Source: Roseicella sp. DB1501 (GTDB taxonomy: Bacteria; Pseudomonadota; Alphaproteobacteria; Acetobacterales; Acetobacteraceae). From it: a stretch of DNA of 64,000 nt. Both the position numbers and the translations under genes were made by a program. Location of the stretch: positions 186,001-250,000 of the forward strand of contig NZ_JABFHG010000010.1 of NCBI RefSeq assembly GCF_013112485.1, given 5' to 3'. Under the pieces are notes generated by a model. The model was not told where the DNA came from. It saw nothing but the letters and a program-made list of their open reading frames with translations, and made no database searches. Below, one piece after another: positions 7,116-17,066 of the stretch (positions within the stretch are counted from its first letter, which is position 1; every line of letters starts with the position of its first letter).

Positions 7116-8516
7116 TCAGCGCCCCGTCAGGATGCGCTCGACCAGTTGCTTCGCCGTCGGGATGAAGCCGTTCGAGTAGAACGGGTCCGAGGCGAAGCGA
7201 TAGGCGTTGTGGCCGGCGAACATCAGATTGTCCTCGGTCGTGCCGACATGGGCGATGTCCTGCAGCGTCTTCTGGATGCAGAAGCTGCGCGGGTCCGCCT
7301 TCTTGCCGGTGTCGTAATCCGGCCCATGCTGCGACCAGTTGGAGAAGCGGCAGGCCGAGAGGCAGCCCATGCAATCCACTTGGTCCTTGACGATCTCCGT
7401 CTGCTTCTCGGGCGTCACGAAGATCAGCGTGTTGTCCGGCGTGCGCATCGCCTCGACGAAGCCCTGCGCCTCGAAGCCGCGCACCCGCTCCAGGTCGTGC
7501 GGGGTCAGCCAGACCTTGCGCTTGCGCGGGCCGACGCCGAACTCGGCGGTGTGGTCGCCGACCGGCTCGGCGGTATAGGCCACCTGCCGCTCGTTGCGCG
7601 CCTCGAGCTCGCGGATGAAGTCGTTGCGCACCGCCGAGGAATAGAAGCCCGTCGGCGAGAAGCGCTGCAGCAGCACGTCGCCCGGCTTCAGCGTCAGCAA
7701 ACGCTGCTTCCAGGCATCCGGAATCGGGCTCTCCCGCGTCAGCAGCGGGCGGGTGCCGAACTGGAAGGCGACGGGCCCGAGCTCCGGGTTGTCGATCCAG
7801 TCCTCCCACTCCTCCAGCCACCAGACGCCGCCGGCCATGATGATCGGCACGTCGCCGAGGCCGAGCTCGCGCATCTGCTGCCGCAGCTTCAGGACGCGGG
7901 GATAGGGGTCCTCCGGCCGGGTCGGGTCCTCGGAATTGGAGAGGCCGTTATGGCCGCCGGCCAGCCAGGGATCCTCGTAGACGACGCCGCCGAGCCATTC
8001 CTTCGCCTTGTGGTAGCTGCGCTTCCACAGCGCCCCAAAGGCGCGGGCGGAGGAGACGATCGGGTAGTAGTGGACGGCATGCTCGCGGGCGATCTCGGAC
8101 AGCCGGTAGGGCATGCCGGCGCCGCAGGTGATGCCGTGGATCAGCCCCTTGGCGCCGTCCAGCACGCCGCGGATCACCCGCTCCGCCCCGCCCATCTCCC
8201 AGAGGATGTTGGCGTGGATGCGGCCGCGGCCGCCGGCCCGCTCATGCGCCTCGCGCGCCTGGGCGATGCCGCCGGCGATGCCGTAGGCGACCAGCTCCTC
8301 ATGCCGGTCGCGGCGGGTCTTGCCGTAATAGACCTGGCGGATGACCTCGCCCTCGGGGCCGTAGCTGTCGGCATTGACCGCCGAGAAGGTGCCGACGCCA
8401 CCGCCCGAGGCCCAACCGCCGCAGGTCGCGCCGTTGGAGACAGCCACGCCCTTGCCGCCCTCGACCAGGGGAAGCACCTCGACGCCGCCCATGCGGATCG
8501 CGTTGATCGCCTTCAC
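7116..8516 (-). CDS. nitronate monooxygenase-like FMN enzyme with Cys-rich C-terminal extension
   Basis: The first ~330 residues follow the nitronate monooxygenase/2-nitropropane dioxygenase TIM-barrel: a glycine-rich CGGWASGGGVGTF near the N-terminus, GLIHGITCGAGMP, and a phosphate-binding stretch around IIMAGGVWWLEEW. These enzymes use FMN to oxidise alkyl nitronates, though distant members act in other reactions. The C-terminus extends well past a typical ~330-residue barrel and carries Cys382, Cys385 and Cys389 in VDCMGCLSACRF plus Cys413 in RSFCIQKT, a plausible metal or Fe-S site. At 466 residues it belongs to a long subgroup of unknown substrate. The gene stands alone on its strand, 89 bp beyond the pnp stop. 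Confidence 0.75.
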   Translation of the reverse strand: MKAINAIRMGGVEVLPLVEGGKGVAVSNGATCGGWASGGGVGTFSAVNADSYGPEGEVIRQVYYGKTRRDRHEELVAYGIAGGIAQAREAHERAGGRGRIHANILWEMGGAERVIRGVLDGAKGLIHGITCGAGMPYRLSEIAREHAVHYYPIVSSARAFGALWKRSYHKAKEWLGGVVYEDPWLAGGHNGLSNSEDPTRPEDPYPRVLKLRQQMRELGLGDVPIIMAGGVWWLEEWEDWIDNPELGPVAFQFGTRPLLTRESPIPDAWKQRLLTLKPGDVLLQRFSPTGFYSSAVRNDFIRELEARNERQVAYTAEPVGDHTAEFGVGPRKRKVWLTPHDLERVRGFEAQGFVEAMRTPDNTLIFVTPEKQTEIVKDQVDCMGCLSACRFSNWSQHGPDYDTGKKADPRSFCIQKTLQDIAHVGTTEDNLMFAGHNAYRFASDPFYSNGFIPTAKQLVERILTGR

Positions 8517-8605
8517 GCCACCACCCTCGAAACCGAGCTGTCCATCCGAAAGAAATTGGGCGGGCCGGGGCGGGTTGCAGCCCCCGGCCCGCCGGATCGC
8601 CTGCC

Positions 8606-10831
8606 TTATTCCGCCGCCTCGTTGCGGTCGCGGCGCGGCCGGTCGCCGCTGCGGTCGTTGCGGTCACGGCGCGGCCGGTCGTCGCCGCCCTCGCCTTCGT
8701 TGCGCGGCCGGCGGGCGCCGACCTGCTCGGTGATGTCGGCCCCCGTCGCCTGGTCGACCACGCGCATGGAGAGCTTCACCTTGCCGCGGTCGTCGAAGCC
8801 CAGCACCTTCACCTTCACCGCGTCGCCGACATTGACCACGTCGGTGGTGCGGTTCACCCGCTCGTTGGTCAGCTCGCTGATGTGCACGAGCCCGTCGCGG
8901 GCACCGAGGAAGTTCACGAAGGCGCCGAAATCGGCGGTCTTCACCACCTTGCCGGTGTAGATCACGCCGACCTCGGGCTCGGCCACGATGCCGCGGATCC
9001 AGTCGATCGCCTTCTGCGCCGCTTCCGGCGAGGTCGCCGCCACCTTGATGGTGCCGTCATCCTCGATATCGACCTTGGTGCCGGTGCTCTCGGTGATCTC
9101 GCGGATCACCTTGCCGCCGGAGCCGATGACGTCGCGGATCTTCTCCTTCGGCACGTTGATGACGGTGATGCGCGGCGCGTTCTGCGCCACGTCGCCGCGC
9201 ACGCCCGAGAGCCCCTTGGCCATCTCGCCGAGGATGTGGATGCGGCCGTCGCGCGCCTGGCCGAGCGCCTGGCGCATGATCTCGAAGGTGATGGAGGTGA
9301 TCTTGATATCCATCTGGAGCGAGGTCACGCCCTGCTCCGTGCCGGCCACCTTGAAGTCCATGTCGCCGAGATGGTCCTCGTCGCCGAGGATGTCGGAGAG
9401 CACCGCGAAGCCGCGATCCTCCTTGATCAGCCCCATGGCGATGCCGGCGACCGGGCGCTTCAGCGGCACGCCGGCATCCATCAGCGCCAGCGAGGTGCCG
9501 CAGACGGTCGCCATGGAGGAGGAGCCGTTGCTCTCGGTGATCTCGGAGACCACGCGCAGCGTGTAGGGGAACTTCTCCTTCTCCGGCAGCACCGGATGCA
9601 CCGCGCGCCAGGCCAGCTTGCCGTGGCCCACCTCGCGCCGGCCCGGGCTGCCCATGCGGCCGGTCTCGTTCACGCTGTAGGGGGGGAAGTTGTAGTGGAG
9701 CATGAAGTGCTCCCGGTACTCGCCCGGCAGCGCGTCGATGATCTGCTCGTCCTGGCCGGTGCCGAGCGTCGCCACGCAGAGCGCCTGCGTCTCGCCGCGG
9801 GTGAAGAGCGCCGAGCCATGGGCGCGCGGCAGCACGCCGACCTCGGCGACGATCGGCCGCACCGTCCTGGTGTCGCGGCCGTCGATGCGGAGCCCCGTGT
9901 CGAGGATGGCGTTGCGGACGACCTCGGCCTCGAGATCCTTCAGCAGCCCCTTGGCGGCGCCGGTATCGGCGCCCTCGGCCTCGAGCTGGGCGAGCACCGC
10001 CTTCTTCGCCTCGGCCACCTTGCCCTGGCGGAGGAGCTTCTGGGTTTCCTTGTAGGCCTCGGCCATCTGCGCCCGGCCGAGCTCGGCGATGCGGGCCTTC
10101 AGCGCGACCTCGGCGGCGGAGGGCTCGGGCAGCGCCCAGGGCTCCTTGGCGGCACGCTCGGCGAGCTCGATGATGCCCTGGATTACCGGCTGGAAGCCCT
10201 TGTGGCCGAACTCGACGGCGCCGAGCATGATGTCCTCGGAAAGCTCCTGCGCCTCGGACTCGACCATCAGCACGCCCTCGGTCGTGCCGGCGACAACGAG
10301 CTCGAGCGCGCTCTGCTGGCGCTGCGCGATGGTCGGGTTCAGCACGTACTGGCCGTCGACATAGCCGACGCGGGCGGCGGCGATCGGGCCGAAGAAGGGA
10401 ATGCCGGAGAGCGTCAGCGCCGCCGAGCAGCCGACCATCGCCACGATGTCGGGGTCGTTCTCCATGTCGTGCGACAGCACGGTCGCGACGACCTGGACCT
10501 CGTTGCGGAAGCCCTCGGGGAAGAGCGGGCGGATCGGCCGGTCGATCAGGCGGGAGATCAGCGTCTCGGCCTCGGAGGGCCGGCCCTCGCGCTTGAAGAA
10601 GCCGCCCGGGATCTTGCCCGCGGCGAAGGCCTTCTCTTGGTAATTCACCGTGAGCGGGAAGAAATCCTGGCCCGGCTTCACCGAGCGGGCGCCGACCGCG
10701 GTGCAGAGCACGATGGTGTCGCCGAGGCGGGCCAGGACGGCGCCATCGGCCTGGCGGGCGATCTTGCCCGTCTCGAGGATGAGGAGCTGGCCGCCCCAGG
10801 CGATGTCCTTGCGGAAATAGGTCTCGAACAT
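8606..10831 (-). CDS. pnp: polyribonucleotide nucleotidyltransferase (PNPase)
   Basis: A phosphorolytic 3'-5' exoribonuclease and part of RNA-degrading complexes. The 741-residue product has two RNase PH-like domains: the first begins [20 protein letters not shown], and the second contains [17 protein letters not shown] and the active-site region [19 protein letters not shown] domain ([17 protein letters not shown]) and an S1 domain ([20 protein letters not shown]) complete it. The tail beyond the S1 domain is rich in Arg, Asp and Asn with a repeated RPRRDRN unit, probably disordered. The start MFETYFRKD at 10831 follows AAGGAA. It is the last gene of the rimP-pnp block, separated from rpsO by 572 bp with several hairpins. 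Confidence 0.97.
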   Translation of the reverse strand: MFETYFRKDIAWGGQLLILETGKIARQADGAVLARLGDTIVLCTAVGARSVKPGQDFFPLTVNYQEKAFAAGKIPGGFFKREGRPSEAETLISRLIDRPIRPLFPEGFRNEVQVVATVLSHDMENDPDIVAMVGCSAALTLSGIPFFGPIAAARVGYVDGQYVLNPTIAQRQQSALELVVAGTTEGVLMVESEAQELSEDIMLGAVEFGHKGFQPVIQGIIELAERAAKEPWALPEPSAAEVALKARIAELGRAQMAEAYKETQKLLRQGKVAEAKKAVLAQLEAEGADTGAAKGLLKDLEAEVVRNAILDTGLRIDGRDTRTVRPIVAEVGVLPRAHGSALFTRGETQALCVATLGTGQDEQIIDALPGEYREHFMLHYNFPPYSVNETGRMGSPGRREVGHGKLAWRAVHPVLPEKEKFPYTLRVVSEITESNGSSSMATVCGTSLALMDAGVPLKRPVAGIAMGLIKEDRGFAVLSDILGDEDHLGDMDFKVAGTEQGVTSLQMDIKITSITFEIMRQALGQARDGRIHILGEMAKGLSGVRGDVAQNAPRITVINVPKEKIRDVIGSGGKVIREITESTGTKVDIEDDGTIKVAATSPEAAQKAIDWIRGIVAEPEVGVIYTGKVVKTADFGAFVNFLGARDGLVHISELTNERVNRTTDVVNVGDAVKVKVLGFDDRGKVKLSMRVVDQATGADITEQVGARRPRNEGEGGDDRPRRDRNDRSGDRPRRDRNEAAE

Positions 10832-11403
10832 GCGTCGTTCCTTCGCGGGACCGGCGGCCGGGGGACCCTGCCCCCGCATCGCGGTCCGGCCGGTCCCGAC
10901 CCGGTGCGGGAGGGACACGGCATGGCTTCAAACCCGGATGGCCGGCCGCAGGCGGCCGGCGGTCCGGAGGGTGCGACGCGGTGGGTTGGCAGTCCTCGGC
11001 CGGACGCCCGTCTCTCGGGGCCCTGTGGGAATTCCCAAGAAACCGGGCCCAGAGGATCGAATCCGGCGCTTCGGGCTGCATGGAGTGCGAACCGCCCCGC
11101 TTCGGGGACGCCCGCCCCCGTCGCCGGGGATCCATGTGGCCGGAAACGCCGCATCGTCCCGGGCAGGGGTCGCGGCTCGTCCTGTCAGCCCGCCGCGCTC
11201 GCGGCGGTGATCCCGGATGCCACGGCCAGATGGGCCAGTCCCAGGATCGCCGGCGTCATATGGCCAATCCCGCTCGGGATTGCCACGGTTTTTTCAGACC
11301 GGACGGGGCATCGGGCAGGCCGCTGCCCCCCGATGCAAGGATCACGTTCCGGTGTAACCATCCCCAGCCCTGCCGCGCCCTGGGCCGGCAAGGGGGGCCA
11401 TGG
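10832..11403 (-). promoter_or_regulatory. rpsO-pnp spacer with three strong hairpins, no convincing gene
   Basis: No supported gene lies in these 572 bp. On the - strand the transcript would contain three stem-loops: GCATCGGG/CCCGATGC at 11336-11308, CAATCCCG/CGGGATTG at 11282-11265, and a 9-bp perfect stem GCCGGCCGC/GCGGCCGGC at 10960-10941, about 110 nt before the pnp ATG. In E. coli the pnp leader is cut by RNase III in a hairpin and this mediates autoregulation. A similar role is possible here but is inference. None has a U-run on the - strand, so processing or mRNA protection is likelier than termination. Confidence 0.4.
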
Positions 11404-11676
11404 CTAGCGGCGCAGGCCGAGGCTGGCGATCAGCCGCTCGTAGCGGCCCTGGTCCTTGCGCTTCAGGTAGTCCAGCAGCCCGCGCCGCTGGCCGACCAGC
11501 ACCAGCAGGCCGCGCCGGCTGTGGAAGTCCTTGGCATGGGTCTTGAGGTGCTCGGTCAGGCCCGAGATGCGCTCGGAGAGCAGGGCCACCTGCACCTCCG
11601 GCGAGCCGGTATCGCCCGGCTTGGTCTGGTACTGCTCGATCAGCGCCTTGCGGCGCTCGGCGGACACTGCCGACAT
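11404..11676 (-). CDS. rpsO: 30S ribosomal protein S15
   Basis: Primary 16S rRNA-binding protein of the 30S platform. The 90-residue product has the typical [20 protein letters not shown] segment, then [19 protein letters not shown] and the C-terminal [14 protein letters not shown]. The length is one residue more than E. coli S15. The start [12 protein letters not shown] at 11676 gives the standard N-terminus; the frame continues upstream but without similarity. It lies 46 bp below truB and is followed by a long hairpin-rich spacer before pnp, as in the classical truB-rpsO-pnp order. Confidence 0.97.
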   Translation of the reverse strand: MSAVSAERRKALIEQYQTKPGDTGSPEVQVALLSERISGLTEHLKTHAKDFHSRRGLLVLVGQRRGLLDYLKRKDQGRYERLIASLGLRR

Positions 11677-11722
11677 CGGGTTGTTCTCCTGTTGGCCGGG
11701 CCCTTCGAGGCCTCGGCATGCT

Positions 11723-12685
11723 TCAACCGCCGGCCGCGAGGCTCTCCTGCGCCACCAGGCGTTCCGGCACAACGAGGCCGGAGTCCAGGCGGCAGAGCCC
11801 CACGAACCGTCCCCTCGCCATGGCGCGGACCAGCCCCCCATCGGGGTTGGCCTCGCCCGGAATGCGGCCCATCAGCTCGACCAGGCCGATGGCCTGGCCC
11901 TGCAGCAGCCGCATGGCCTCCGCCTGCGTGAGGGCCAGCGCCGGGATGTCGGCCAGCGCGGTCGTCACGGGCAGCAGGAGGTCCGGAGAAGGGGGCGGGG
12001 TATCGCCCGGCTGGCCGAGCTTGTCCAGGGGGATCGCCGTCGCCTCGTGGAAGGGGCCGACCCGCATGCGGCGGAGCGCGGCTATATGGCCGACCGTGCC
12101 GCAGGCCCGCGCCAGGTCGCGCGCGAGGGAGCGCATATAGACCCCCTTCCCGCTCTGGACGAGGAAGATGGCGCTATCGGCATCCGGCCGGCTCTCCAGC
12201 TCGAAGCGGTCCACCCGCGCCGGGCGCGGCGCCAGCTCCACCGCCTGCCCCTCGCGCGCCAGGTCATAGGCGCGCTCGCCCGCCACCTTGATGGCGGAAT
12301 AGATCGGCGGCACCTGCATGATGTCGCCGCGGAAGGCGGGCAGCGCCGCCTCGATCGCGGCATCCTCCGGCCGCGCCTCGCTGGTGGCGATCACCTGGCC
12401 ATCGGCATCGTCGGTGTCGCGCGCCTCGCCGAAGCGGAGCGTGAAGCGGTAGGTCTTGGTGCCGTCCATGACATAGGGGACGGTCTTGGTGGCGGCGCCG
12501 AAGGCGATCGGCAGCACGCCGGTCGCCAGCGGGTCGAGCGTGCCGCCATGGCCGCATTTCTGCGCCTGGAACAGCCGCTTGAGGCGGTTGACGACATCGG
12601 TGGAGCCCATGCCGGTGGGCTTGTCGACGATCAGCCAGCCATCGATCGGCTGGCCTTTCGGCTTGCGGCGCTGGAAGCGGGACAT
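11723..12685 (-). CDS. truB: tRNA pseudouridine(55) synthase
   Basis: Converts U55 of the tRNA T-loop to pseudouridine. The 320-residue product opens [20 protein letters not shown]. The catalytic aspartate is in [16 protein letters not shown], and the further conserved stretches [38 protein letters not shown] and [12 protein letters not shown] are all present. The start [11 protein letters not shown] at 12685 is chosen because homology starts there; the frame stays open upstream into the gap behind rbfA. The C-terminal ~80 residues form the small PUA-like or TruB_C region. It is 109 bp downstream of rbfA in the ribosome/transcription block. Confidence 0.96.
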   Translation of the reverse strand: MSRFQRRKPKGQPIDGWLIVDKPTGMGSTDVVNRLKRLFQAQKCGHGGTLDPLATGVLPIAFGAATKTVPYVMDGTKTYRFTLRFGEARDTDDADGQVIATSEARPEDAAIEAALPAFRGDIMQVPPIYSAIKVAGERAYDLAREGQAVELAPRPARVDRFELESRPDADSAIFLVQSGKGVYMRSLARDLARACGTVGHIAALRRMRVGPFHEATAIPLDKLGQPGDTPPPSPDLLLPVTTALADIPALALTQAEAMRLLQGQAIGLVELMGRIPGEANPDGGLVRAMARGRFVGLCRLDSGLVVPERLVAQESLAAGG

Positions 12686-12794
12686 CGGAGCGTGTCTTCT
12701 GGATATGGGCTGCGGGGCATGGCCCGGGATCGCGCGCGCCGGCGGCGCGGGCGGCGGTACGGCAGGCAGACGGGCGGCTGGTCGGAGGCGCGGC

Positions 12795-13226
12795 TCAGGA
12801 ACGCTCGTCCTCCTCGCGCGGCCCCTCCTCGCGAGGTCCGAGATCGCGCGCGACCTCGGGCTGGCGCAGGGCGCGGTCGATCTGCATCGCATAGTCGAGC
12901 GCGGTATCGGGCTGGAAATGCAGGTCGGGCGCGTATTTCAGCCGCACCGACTTCGCCACCTGGCCGCGCAGGAAGGGCGCGGCGCGCTTCAGGGCGCGGA
13001 ACTGCGCCTCCGGCAGATCCTTGCCGAGGCCGCTGACGAAGGCGGTCATGTGCTTGAGGTCGGGCGAGGCGCGGACCTCGGTGACGGTGACATGGATGTT
13101 GGCGAGGTCGGGGTCGCGGAAGTCGCGCCGCTCGAACAGCGCGGCGAGGGCGTGGCGCACCTCCTCCGCGACGCGGAGCTGGCGCTGGGACGGGCCTTCG
13201 CCATGGCTGGCGTGCCGCTTGGTCAT
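12795..13226 (-). CDS. rbfA: 30S ribosome-binding factor A
   Basis: Assists late 16S rRNA maturation and cold adaptation by binding pre-30S particles. The 143-residue protein has the KH-like RbfA fold: QRQLRVAEEVRHALAALFER, then VTVTEVRASPDLKHMTAFV and a C-terminal VRLKYAPDLHFQPDTALDY. The tail ends in an acidic/arginine string (GPREEGPREEDERS), common in alphaproteobacterial RbfA. The start MTKRHASHGEG at 13226 follows from this homology. It stands 86 bp below infB and 109 bp above truB, in the standard operon order. Confidence 0.95.
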   Translation of the reverse strand: MTKRHASHGEGPSQRQLRVAEEVRHALAALFERRDFRDPDLANIHVTVTEVRASPDLKHMTAFVSGLGKDLPEAQFRALKRAAPFLRGQVAKSVRLKYAPDLHFQPDTALDYAMQIDRALRQPEVARDLGPREEGPREEDERS

Positions 13227-13312
13227 GGGGTTGGAACCCTCTTTCTCGATAGCAAAGGGCGCGGCACCTTGCGGCGCCGCGCCCCGGTTCAACGCCGGAG
13301 TGGGGCGCCGGC

Positions 13313-16153
13313 TTACGCCGCCGCCACCGTCTCCGTCTCGTAGCACTCGATCTGGTCACCGACGCGGATGTCGTTGTAGTTGGCGAAGGACATGCCGCAT
13401 TCGTAGCCATTGGTGACTTCGCGCACGTCGTCCTTGAACCGCCGGAGCGTGCTGAGCTCGCCCTGGTGGATGACGACGCCGTCGCGCAGCAGGCGCACGC
13501 CGGCGCCGCGCCGCACCACGCCCTCGGTCACGCGGCAGCCCGCCACGTTGCCGACGCGCTTGACCTCGAAGACCTGCAGGATGGTGGCGTAGCCGAGGAA
13601 GTTCTCGCGCTGCACCGGGGCCAGCCGGCTCTTGAACATCTTCTCGATGTCGTCCGCCACCTCGTAGATGATCGAGTAGTAGCGGATGTCGACGCCCTCG
13701 CGCTGCGCCAGCTCCCGCGCCTGGGACGTGGCCCGGACGTTGAAGGCGACGACCACGGCATTGGACGCCTTGGCGAGCTGGATGTCGCTCTCGGTGATCT
13801 GGCCGACCGCCGAGTGCAGCACGCGCACGCGCACCTCCTCGTTGCCGATCTTGCCCAGCGTCACGCCGATCGCCTCGGCGGAGCCCTGGACATCGGCCTT
13901 CACCACCACGGCCACCTCCTTCTGCTCGCCCGCCTGGATGCGGGCCAGCATGTCGGTGAGCGTGCCGCGGCCGGCGACGGCGGCCGCCGAGCTCTTCTCG
14001 CGCGCGCGCCGCTGCCGGTACTCGGAGATCTCGCGCGCCCGGGTCTCGTCCTCGACCGCGACGAAATTCTCGCCCGCCCCCGGCACGCCGGAGAGACCGA
14101 GGATCTCGACCGGCAGGGAGGGCGACGCCTCCTTCAGCTGGCGGCCCCGGTCGTCGAGCATCGCCCGCACCCGGCCCCATTCGGCGCCGGCCACCACGAT
14201 GTCGCCCTGGCGCAGCGTGCCCTTCTGCACCAGCACCGTCGCCACCGGCCCGCGGCCGCGATCGAGCTTGCTCTCGATCACCGTGCCCTCGGCGGCGCGG
14301 TCGGGATTCGCCCGCAGGTCGAGGATCTCGGCCTGCAACGCGATCGCCTCGAGCAGCTTGTCGAGGTTGATCTTCTTGGTCGCGGAGACCTCGATCTCCT
14401 GCGTCTCGCCGCCCAGGCTCTCGACCACCACCTCGTGCTGCAGCAGCTCCTGCCGCACGCGGTCCGGGTTGACGCCCGGCTTGTCGATCTTGTTGACCGC
14501 GATGATCAGCGGGACATTGGCCGCGCGGGCGTGGTTGATGGCCTCGATGGTCTGCGGCATCACGCCGTCATCCGCCGCCACCACCAGCACGACCATGTCG
14601 GTCACGCTCGCGCCGCGGGCCCGCATGGCCGTGAAGGCGGCGTGGCCCGGCGTGTCGATGAAGGTCACCTTGCCGCCATCCGGCACCGTCACCTGATAGG
14701 CGCCGATGTGCTGGGTGATGCCGCCCGCCTCGTGCGCCGCCACATCGGCCTGGCGCAGCGCGTCCAGCAGCGAGGTCTTGCCATGGTCGACATGGCCCAT
14801 GATGGTGACCACCGGCGGCCGCGGCTGCAGGTCGGTCTCCACGTCGACCGCGCCCTCAAGGCCGAGCTCGACATCGGATTCCGAGACGCGGCGGGCGCGG
14901 TGCCCGAACTCCTGCACCACCAGCTCGGCGGTGTCGGCATCGATGGTCTGGGTCAGCGTCGCCATCACGCCCATGCGGAACAGCGCCTTCACCACCTCGC
15001 CGCCGCGGGCGGCCATGCGGTTGGCGAGCTCCTGCACCGTGATCGCCTCGGGGACGATGACGTCGCGCACCACCCGCTCGGTGCCCGAGCGGAGGCGGGC
15101 CAGCTCCTGCTGCCGCCGCTCGCGCTCACGGGCGCGGCGCAGCGAGGCGATGGAGCGGCTGCGCTCGTCCTCGCCCTCGATCGCCGCCTGCACGTCGATG
15201 CGGCCGCCGCGCCGGTCGGCGCCCGGCAGGCCCTTCTTCGCCGGAGCGAGGGCGGGCTTCTTCGGCGCCGCGGCCGGCAGGCCGGGGCGGCGGACGGCGG
15301 GACGGCTGCGGTCGTCCTCCTCCTCCGTCCGGGGACGGAGCGAGAGCTTGTTGGCGGCGGCGCCGGGCGCCGCGCCCGGAGCGGCCGCCGCGGGCTGCGC
15401 CGGGCCGCCGGGCCGCGCCCGCTGGGCGGCGACACCGACCGGCACCGGGCCGGGACGGCCGGGCGTGCGCAGCGGCGGCGTCACCGGCCGCAGCGGCGCC
15501 GCCCGCGGCGGGGCCGCCGGCGCGGGCGATGCCTGGGTCTGTGCCGCAGCCTGCGCCGGCTGGGCCTGGGCTGGCGCCGGAGCGGCCGACTCGGCAGCCG
15601 GCGGCTGCGCCGCTTCCTCGGCGGCACGCTGCGCGGCCTCCTCAGCCTCCGCCCTGGCGCGGGCGGCCTCCTCCTCGGCGAGGCGCGCCACCTCCTCGGC
15701 CTGGCGCTTCTCCTCCTCCTCGCGGCGACGCGCCTCCTCGGCGGCGGAGCGGACCATGAGCGCCTGGCGCTCCCGCTCCTCCCGCTGGCGCTGCGCCTCG
15801 AGCCGCCGCTGCTCCTCCAGCACGCGCTGGCGCACCGCCTGCTCGGCGGCGGTCAGCGGCCGGTTGCCGGCGGGGGCCGGGCCGCGCGCCTGGGCGCCGC
15901 CAGGGCGCCCCGGATTGGCCGGGCGCGGGCCGCCGCCGGCCGGCACCGGGGCGGCCGGGCCGGCCGCCTGCCGCGGCGCCGGCGCCATCGTCCGCTTCTT
16001 CACCACCTCGACCTGTACGGTCTTGCTCCGCCCATGGCTGAAGCTCTGGCGGACGCTGCCCGCATCCACCGTCTTGCCCAGCTCCAGGCGGCCGCCAGCC
16101 GGCCGAAGGCTCAGCCTGCTCTTGCCCGCATCCTGGTCGTTCTGGTCGCTCAT
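13313..16153 (-). CDS. infB: translation initiation factor IF-2
   Basis: GTPase that delivers initiator fMet-tRNA to the 30S subunit. The 946-residue product has a long low-complexity N-terminal region: a basic stretch, a coiled Glu/Arg/Ala helix with [18 protein letters not shown], then Ala/Pro-rich linkers. The IF2_N domain follows ([20 protein letters not shown]). The G domain shows [18 protein letters not shown], the effector threonine in [24 protein letters not shown] and NKIDKP. Domains II-IV with [12 protein letters not shown] complete it. The start [16 protein letters not shown] at 16153 has only a weak ribosome site; the family N-terminus supports it over upstream ATGs. Confidence 0.97.
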   Translation of the reverse strand: MSDQNDQDAGKSRLSLRPAGGRLELGKTVDAGSVRQSFSHGRSKTVQVEVVKKRTMAPAPRQAAGPAAPVPAGGGPRPANPGRPGGAQARGPAPAGNRPLTAAEQAVRQRVLEEQRRLEAQRQREERERQALMVRSAAEEARRREEEEKRQAEEVARLAEEEAARARAEAEEAAQRAAEEAAQPPAAESAAPAPAQAQPAQAAAQTQASPAPAAPPRAAPLRPVTPPLRTPGRPGPVPVGVAAQRARPGGPAQPAAAAPGAAPGAAANKLSLRPRTEEEDDRSRPAVRRPGLPAAAPKKPALAPAKKGLPGADRRGGRIDVQAAIEGEDERSRSIASLRRARERERRQQELARLRSGTERVVRDVIVPEAITVQELANRMAARGGEVVKALFRMGVMATLTQTIDADTAELVVQEFGHRARRVSESDVELGLEGAVDVETDLQPRPPVVTIMGHVDHGKTSLLDALRQADVAAHEAGGITQHIGAYQVTVPDGGKVTFIDTPGHAAFTAMRARGASVTDMVVLVVAADDGVMPQTIEAINHARAANVPLIIAVNKIDKPGVNPDRVRQELLQHEVVVESLGGETQEIEVSATKKINLDKLLEAIALQAEILDLRANPDRAAEGTVIESKLDRGRGPVATVLVQKGTLRQGDIVVAGAEWGRVRAMLDDRGRQLKEASPSLPVEILGLSGVPGAGENFVAVEDETRAREISEYRQRRAREKSSAAAVAGRGTLTDMLARIQAGEQKEVAVVVKADVQGSAEAIGVTLGKIGNEEVRVRVLHSAVGQITESDIQLAKASNAVVVAFNVRATSQARELAQREGVDIRYYSIIYEVADDIEKMFKSRLAPVQRENFLGYATILQVFEVKRVGNVAGCRVTEGVVRRGAGVRLLRDGVVIHQGELSTLRRFKDDVREVTNGYECGMSFANYNDIRVGDQIECYETETVAAA

Positions 16154-16295
16154 TCTCTGGTCCGAACCCGATCCGTCTGCCGTCATGCCACTCGTGCCAA
16201 GGAACATGCCGCGGGGCGCCTGGCCCCGGCCATGTCCGGTGATTTCACCGGTTGATCCACATGGGCGCGAGATGGCGCGCCCAACCGTTACCCGC

Positions 16296-17066
16296 TCATC
16301 GGCCCATCGGGCCATCTCTCCTGTCGTCTCGCCCGGCGCCACCCGCCGGACCCTGATCCTGGCCCCGATTCTGGCCCCGGGGCGGGGCCGTCCGGGACGG
16401 GGCTGGCGATGCCGAACCAGAAAGCCCGGCCAGCCGCCCCGCCTCCAGCGCGATCGCCACGGCGAGGCGCCCGGGGGCTATCGCCACATGCACCGCATGG
16501 TCGCGCCCGAAGACGCCGCCGAGCATATCCGCCGGAAGTGGGGCCACCACCGGCACCTCGCGCCCGCCGACCAGGCGCGCCCTCTCGGCAGGGCTGCCGT
16601 CGGATGCCTCAACCAGCAGGCCGGCACGGCCGGCCCGCAACCATTCCCGCACGGTGTCCCGCCCGGAGACCGCTTGGCCACTCCGACGGGCGAGGCCGAT
16701 GAGATCACGGATGCGGCCTCGAAGGCCGTCCACGATCCGCGCAGCAAGGTCGGGGGGCAGTTGCACGGTCGTACGGGCCGCCTTGGCGAAGGCGCCGCGC
16801 TTCACCGCGCGTTCTAACACATCGGCCCTTGCCGACAACCACATTCCCCGGCCAGGCAGCTTCCCGGCCAGGTCGGGGACCAGCGCCTGATCCGGCCCCA
16901 GCACGAAGCGGAGCATCGCCTCCTTCGGCCCGCTCTCGCGGGTCACGATGCAGCGACGCAGCGGCCCGCGCTCGGCTTCCTCCGATGCGGCGGAAACCGC
17001 CGCAACGCGTCCCGGATCGGGTGGCAGCGTCGCGGAACGCTCAGGCTTCGGCTTCGCGCGCATCAT
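16296..17066 (-). CDS. ylxR: YlxR (DUF448) fused to L7Ae-like RNA-binding domain
   Basis: A 256-residue protein encoded between nusA and infB. The N-terminal DUF448/YlxR domain has the signature [19 protein letters not shown] (about 37-55), then [19 protein letters not shown]. The second half (about 115-215) is L7Ae/L30e-like: [48 protein letters not shown]. The two-domain form is typical of Alphaproteobacteria and is presumed to bind RNA or modulate transcription; the exact role is unsettled. Its start (17066 or the adjacent ATG at 17063) lies inside the 3' end of nusA, overlapping by about 26 bp, which argues for coupled translation. The C-terminus is a low-complexity Arg/Gly/Asp tail. Confidence 0.92.
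   Translation of the reverse strand: MMRAKPKPERSATLPPDPGRVAAVSAASEEAERGPLRRCIVTRESGPKEAMLRFVLGPDQALVPDLAGKLPGRGMWLSARADVLERAVKRGAFAKAARTTVQLPPDLAARIVDGLRGRIRDLIGLARRSGQAVSGRDTVREWLRAGRAGLLVEASDGSPAERARLVGGREVPVVAPLPADMLGGVFGRDHAVHVAIAPGRLAVAIALEAGRLAGLSGSASPAPSRTAPPRGQNRGQDQGPAGGAGRDDRRDGPMGR

Noticed and set aside
11041-11100. tRNA-like fragment containing a T-loop-like ATCGAATCC
   Set aside because: No acceptor stem, D-loop or anticodon stem could be paired around it. No tRNA or rRNA gene was found in the window.
11265-11294. Intrinsic terminator on the + strand (CAATCCCG/CGGGATTG plus six T)
   Set aside because: No + strand gene lies upstream; the stem is more sensibly part of the rpsO-pnp spacer on the - strand, where it lacks a U-run.
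11185-11391. 68-codon - strand ORF between rpsO and pnp
   Set aside because: No ribosome site or recognised family; the codon pattern is not better than other random frames here. I treat the stretch as leader DNA.
8882-11407. Very long open frame on the + strand opposite pnp (841 codons)
   Set aside because: It is antisense to the unmistakable pnp gene; its composition is the typical Gly/His/Leu/Asp mirror of GC-rich coding DNA and it has no family motif.
13466-16255. 929-codon + strand frame opposite infB
   Set aside because: Shadow of infB; the real protein has all IF-2 motifs on the - strand.
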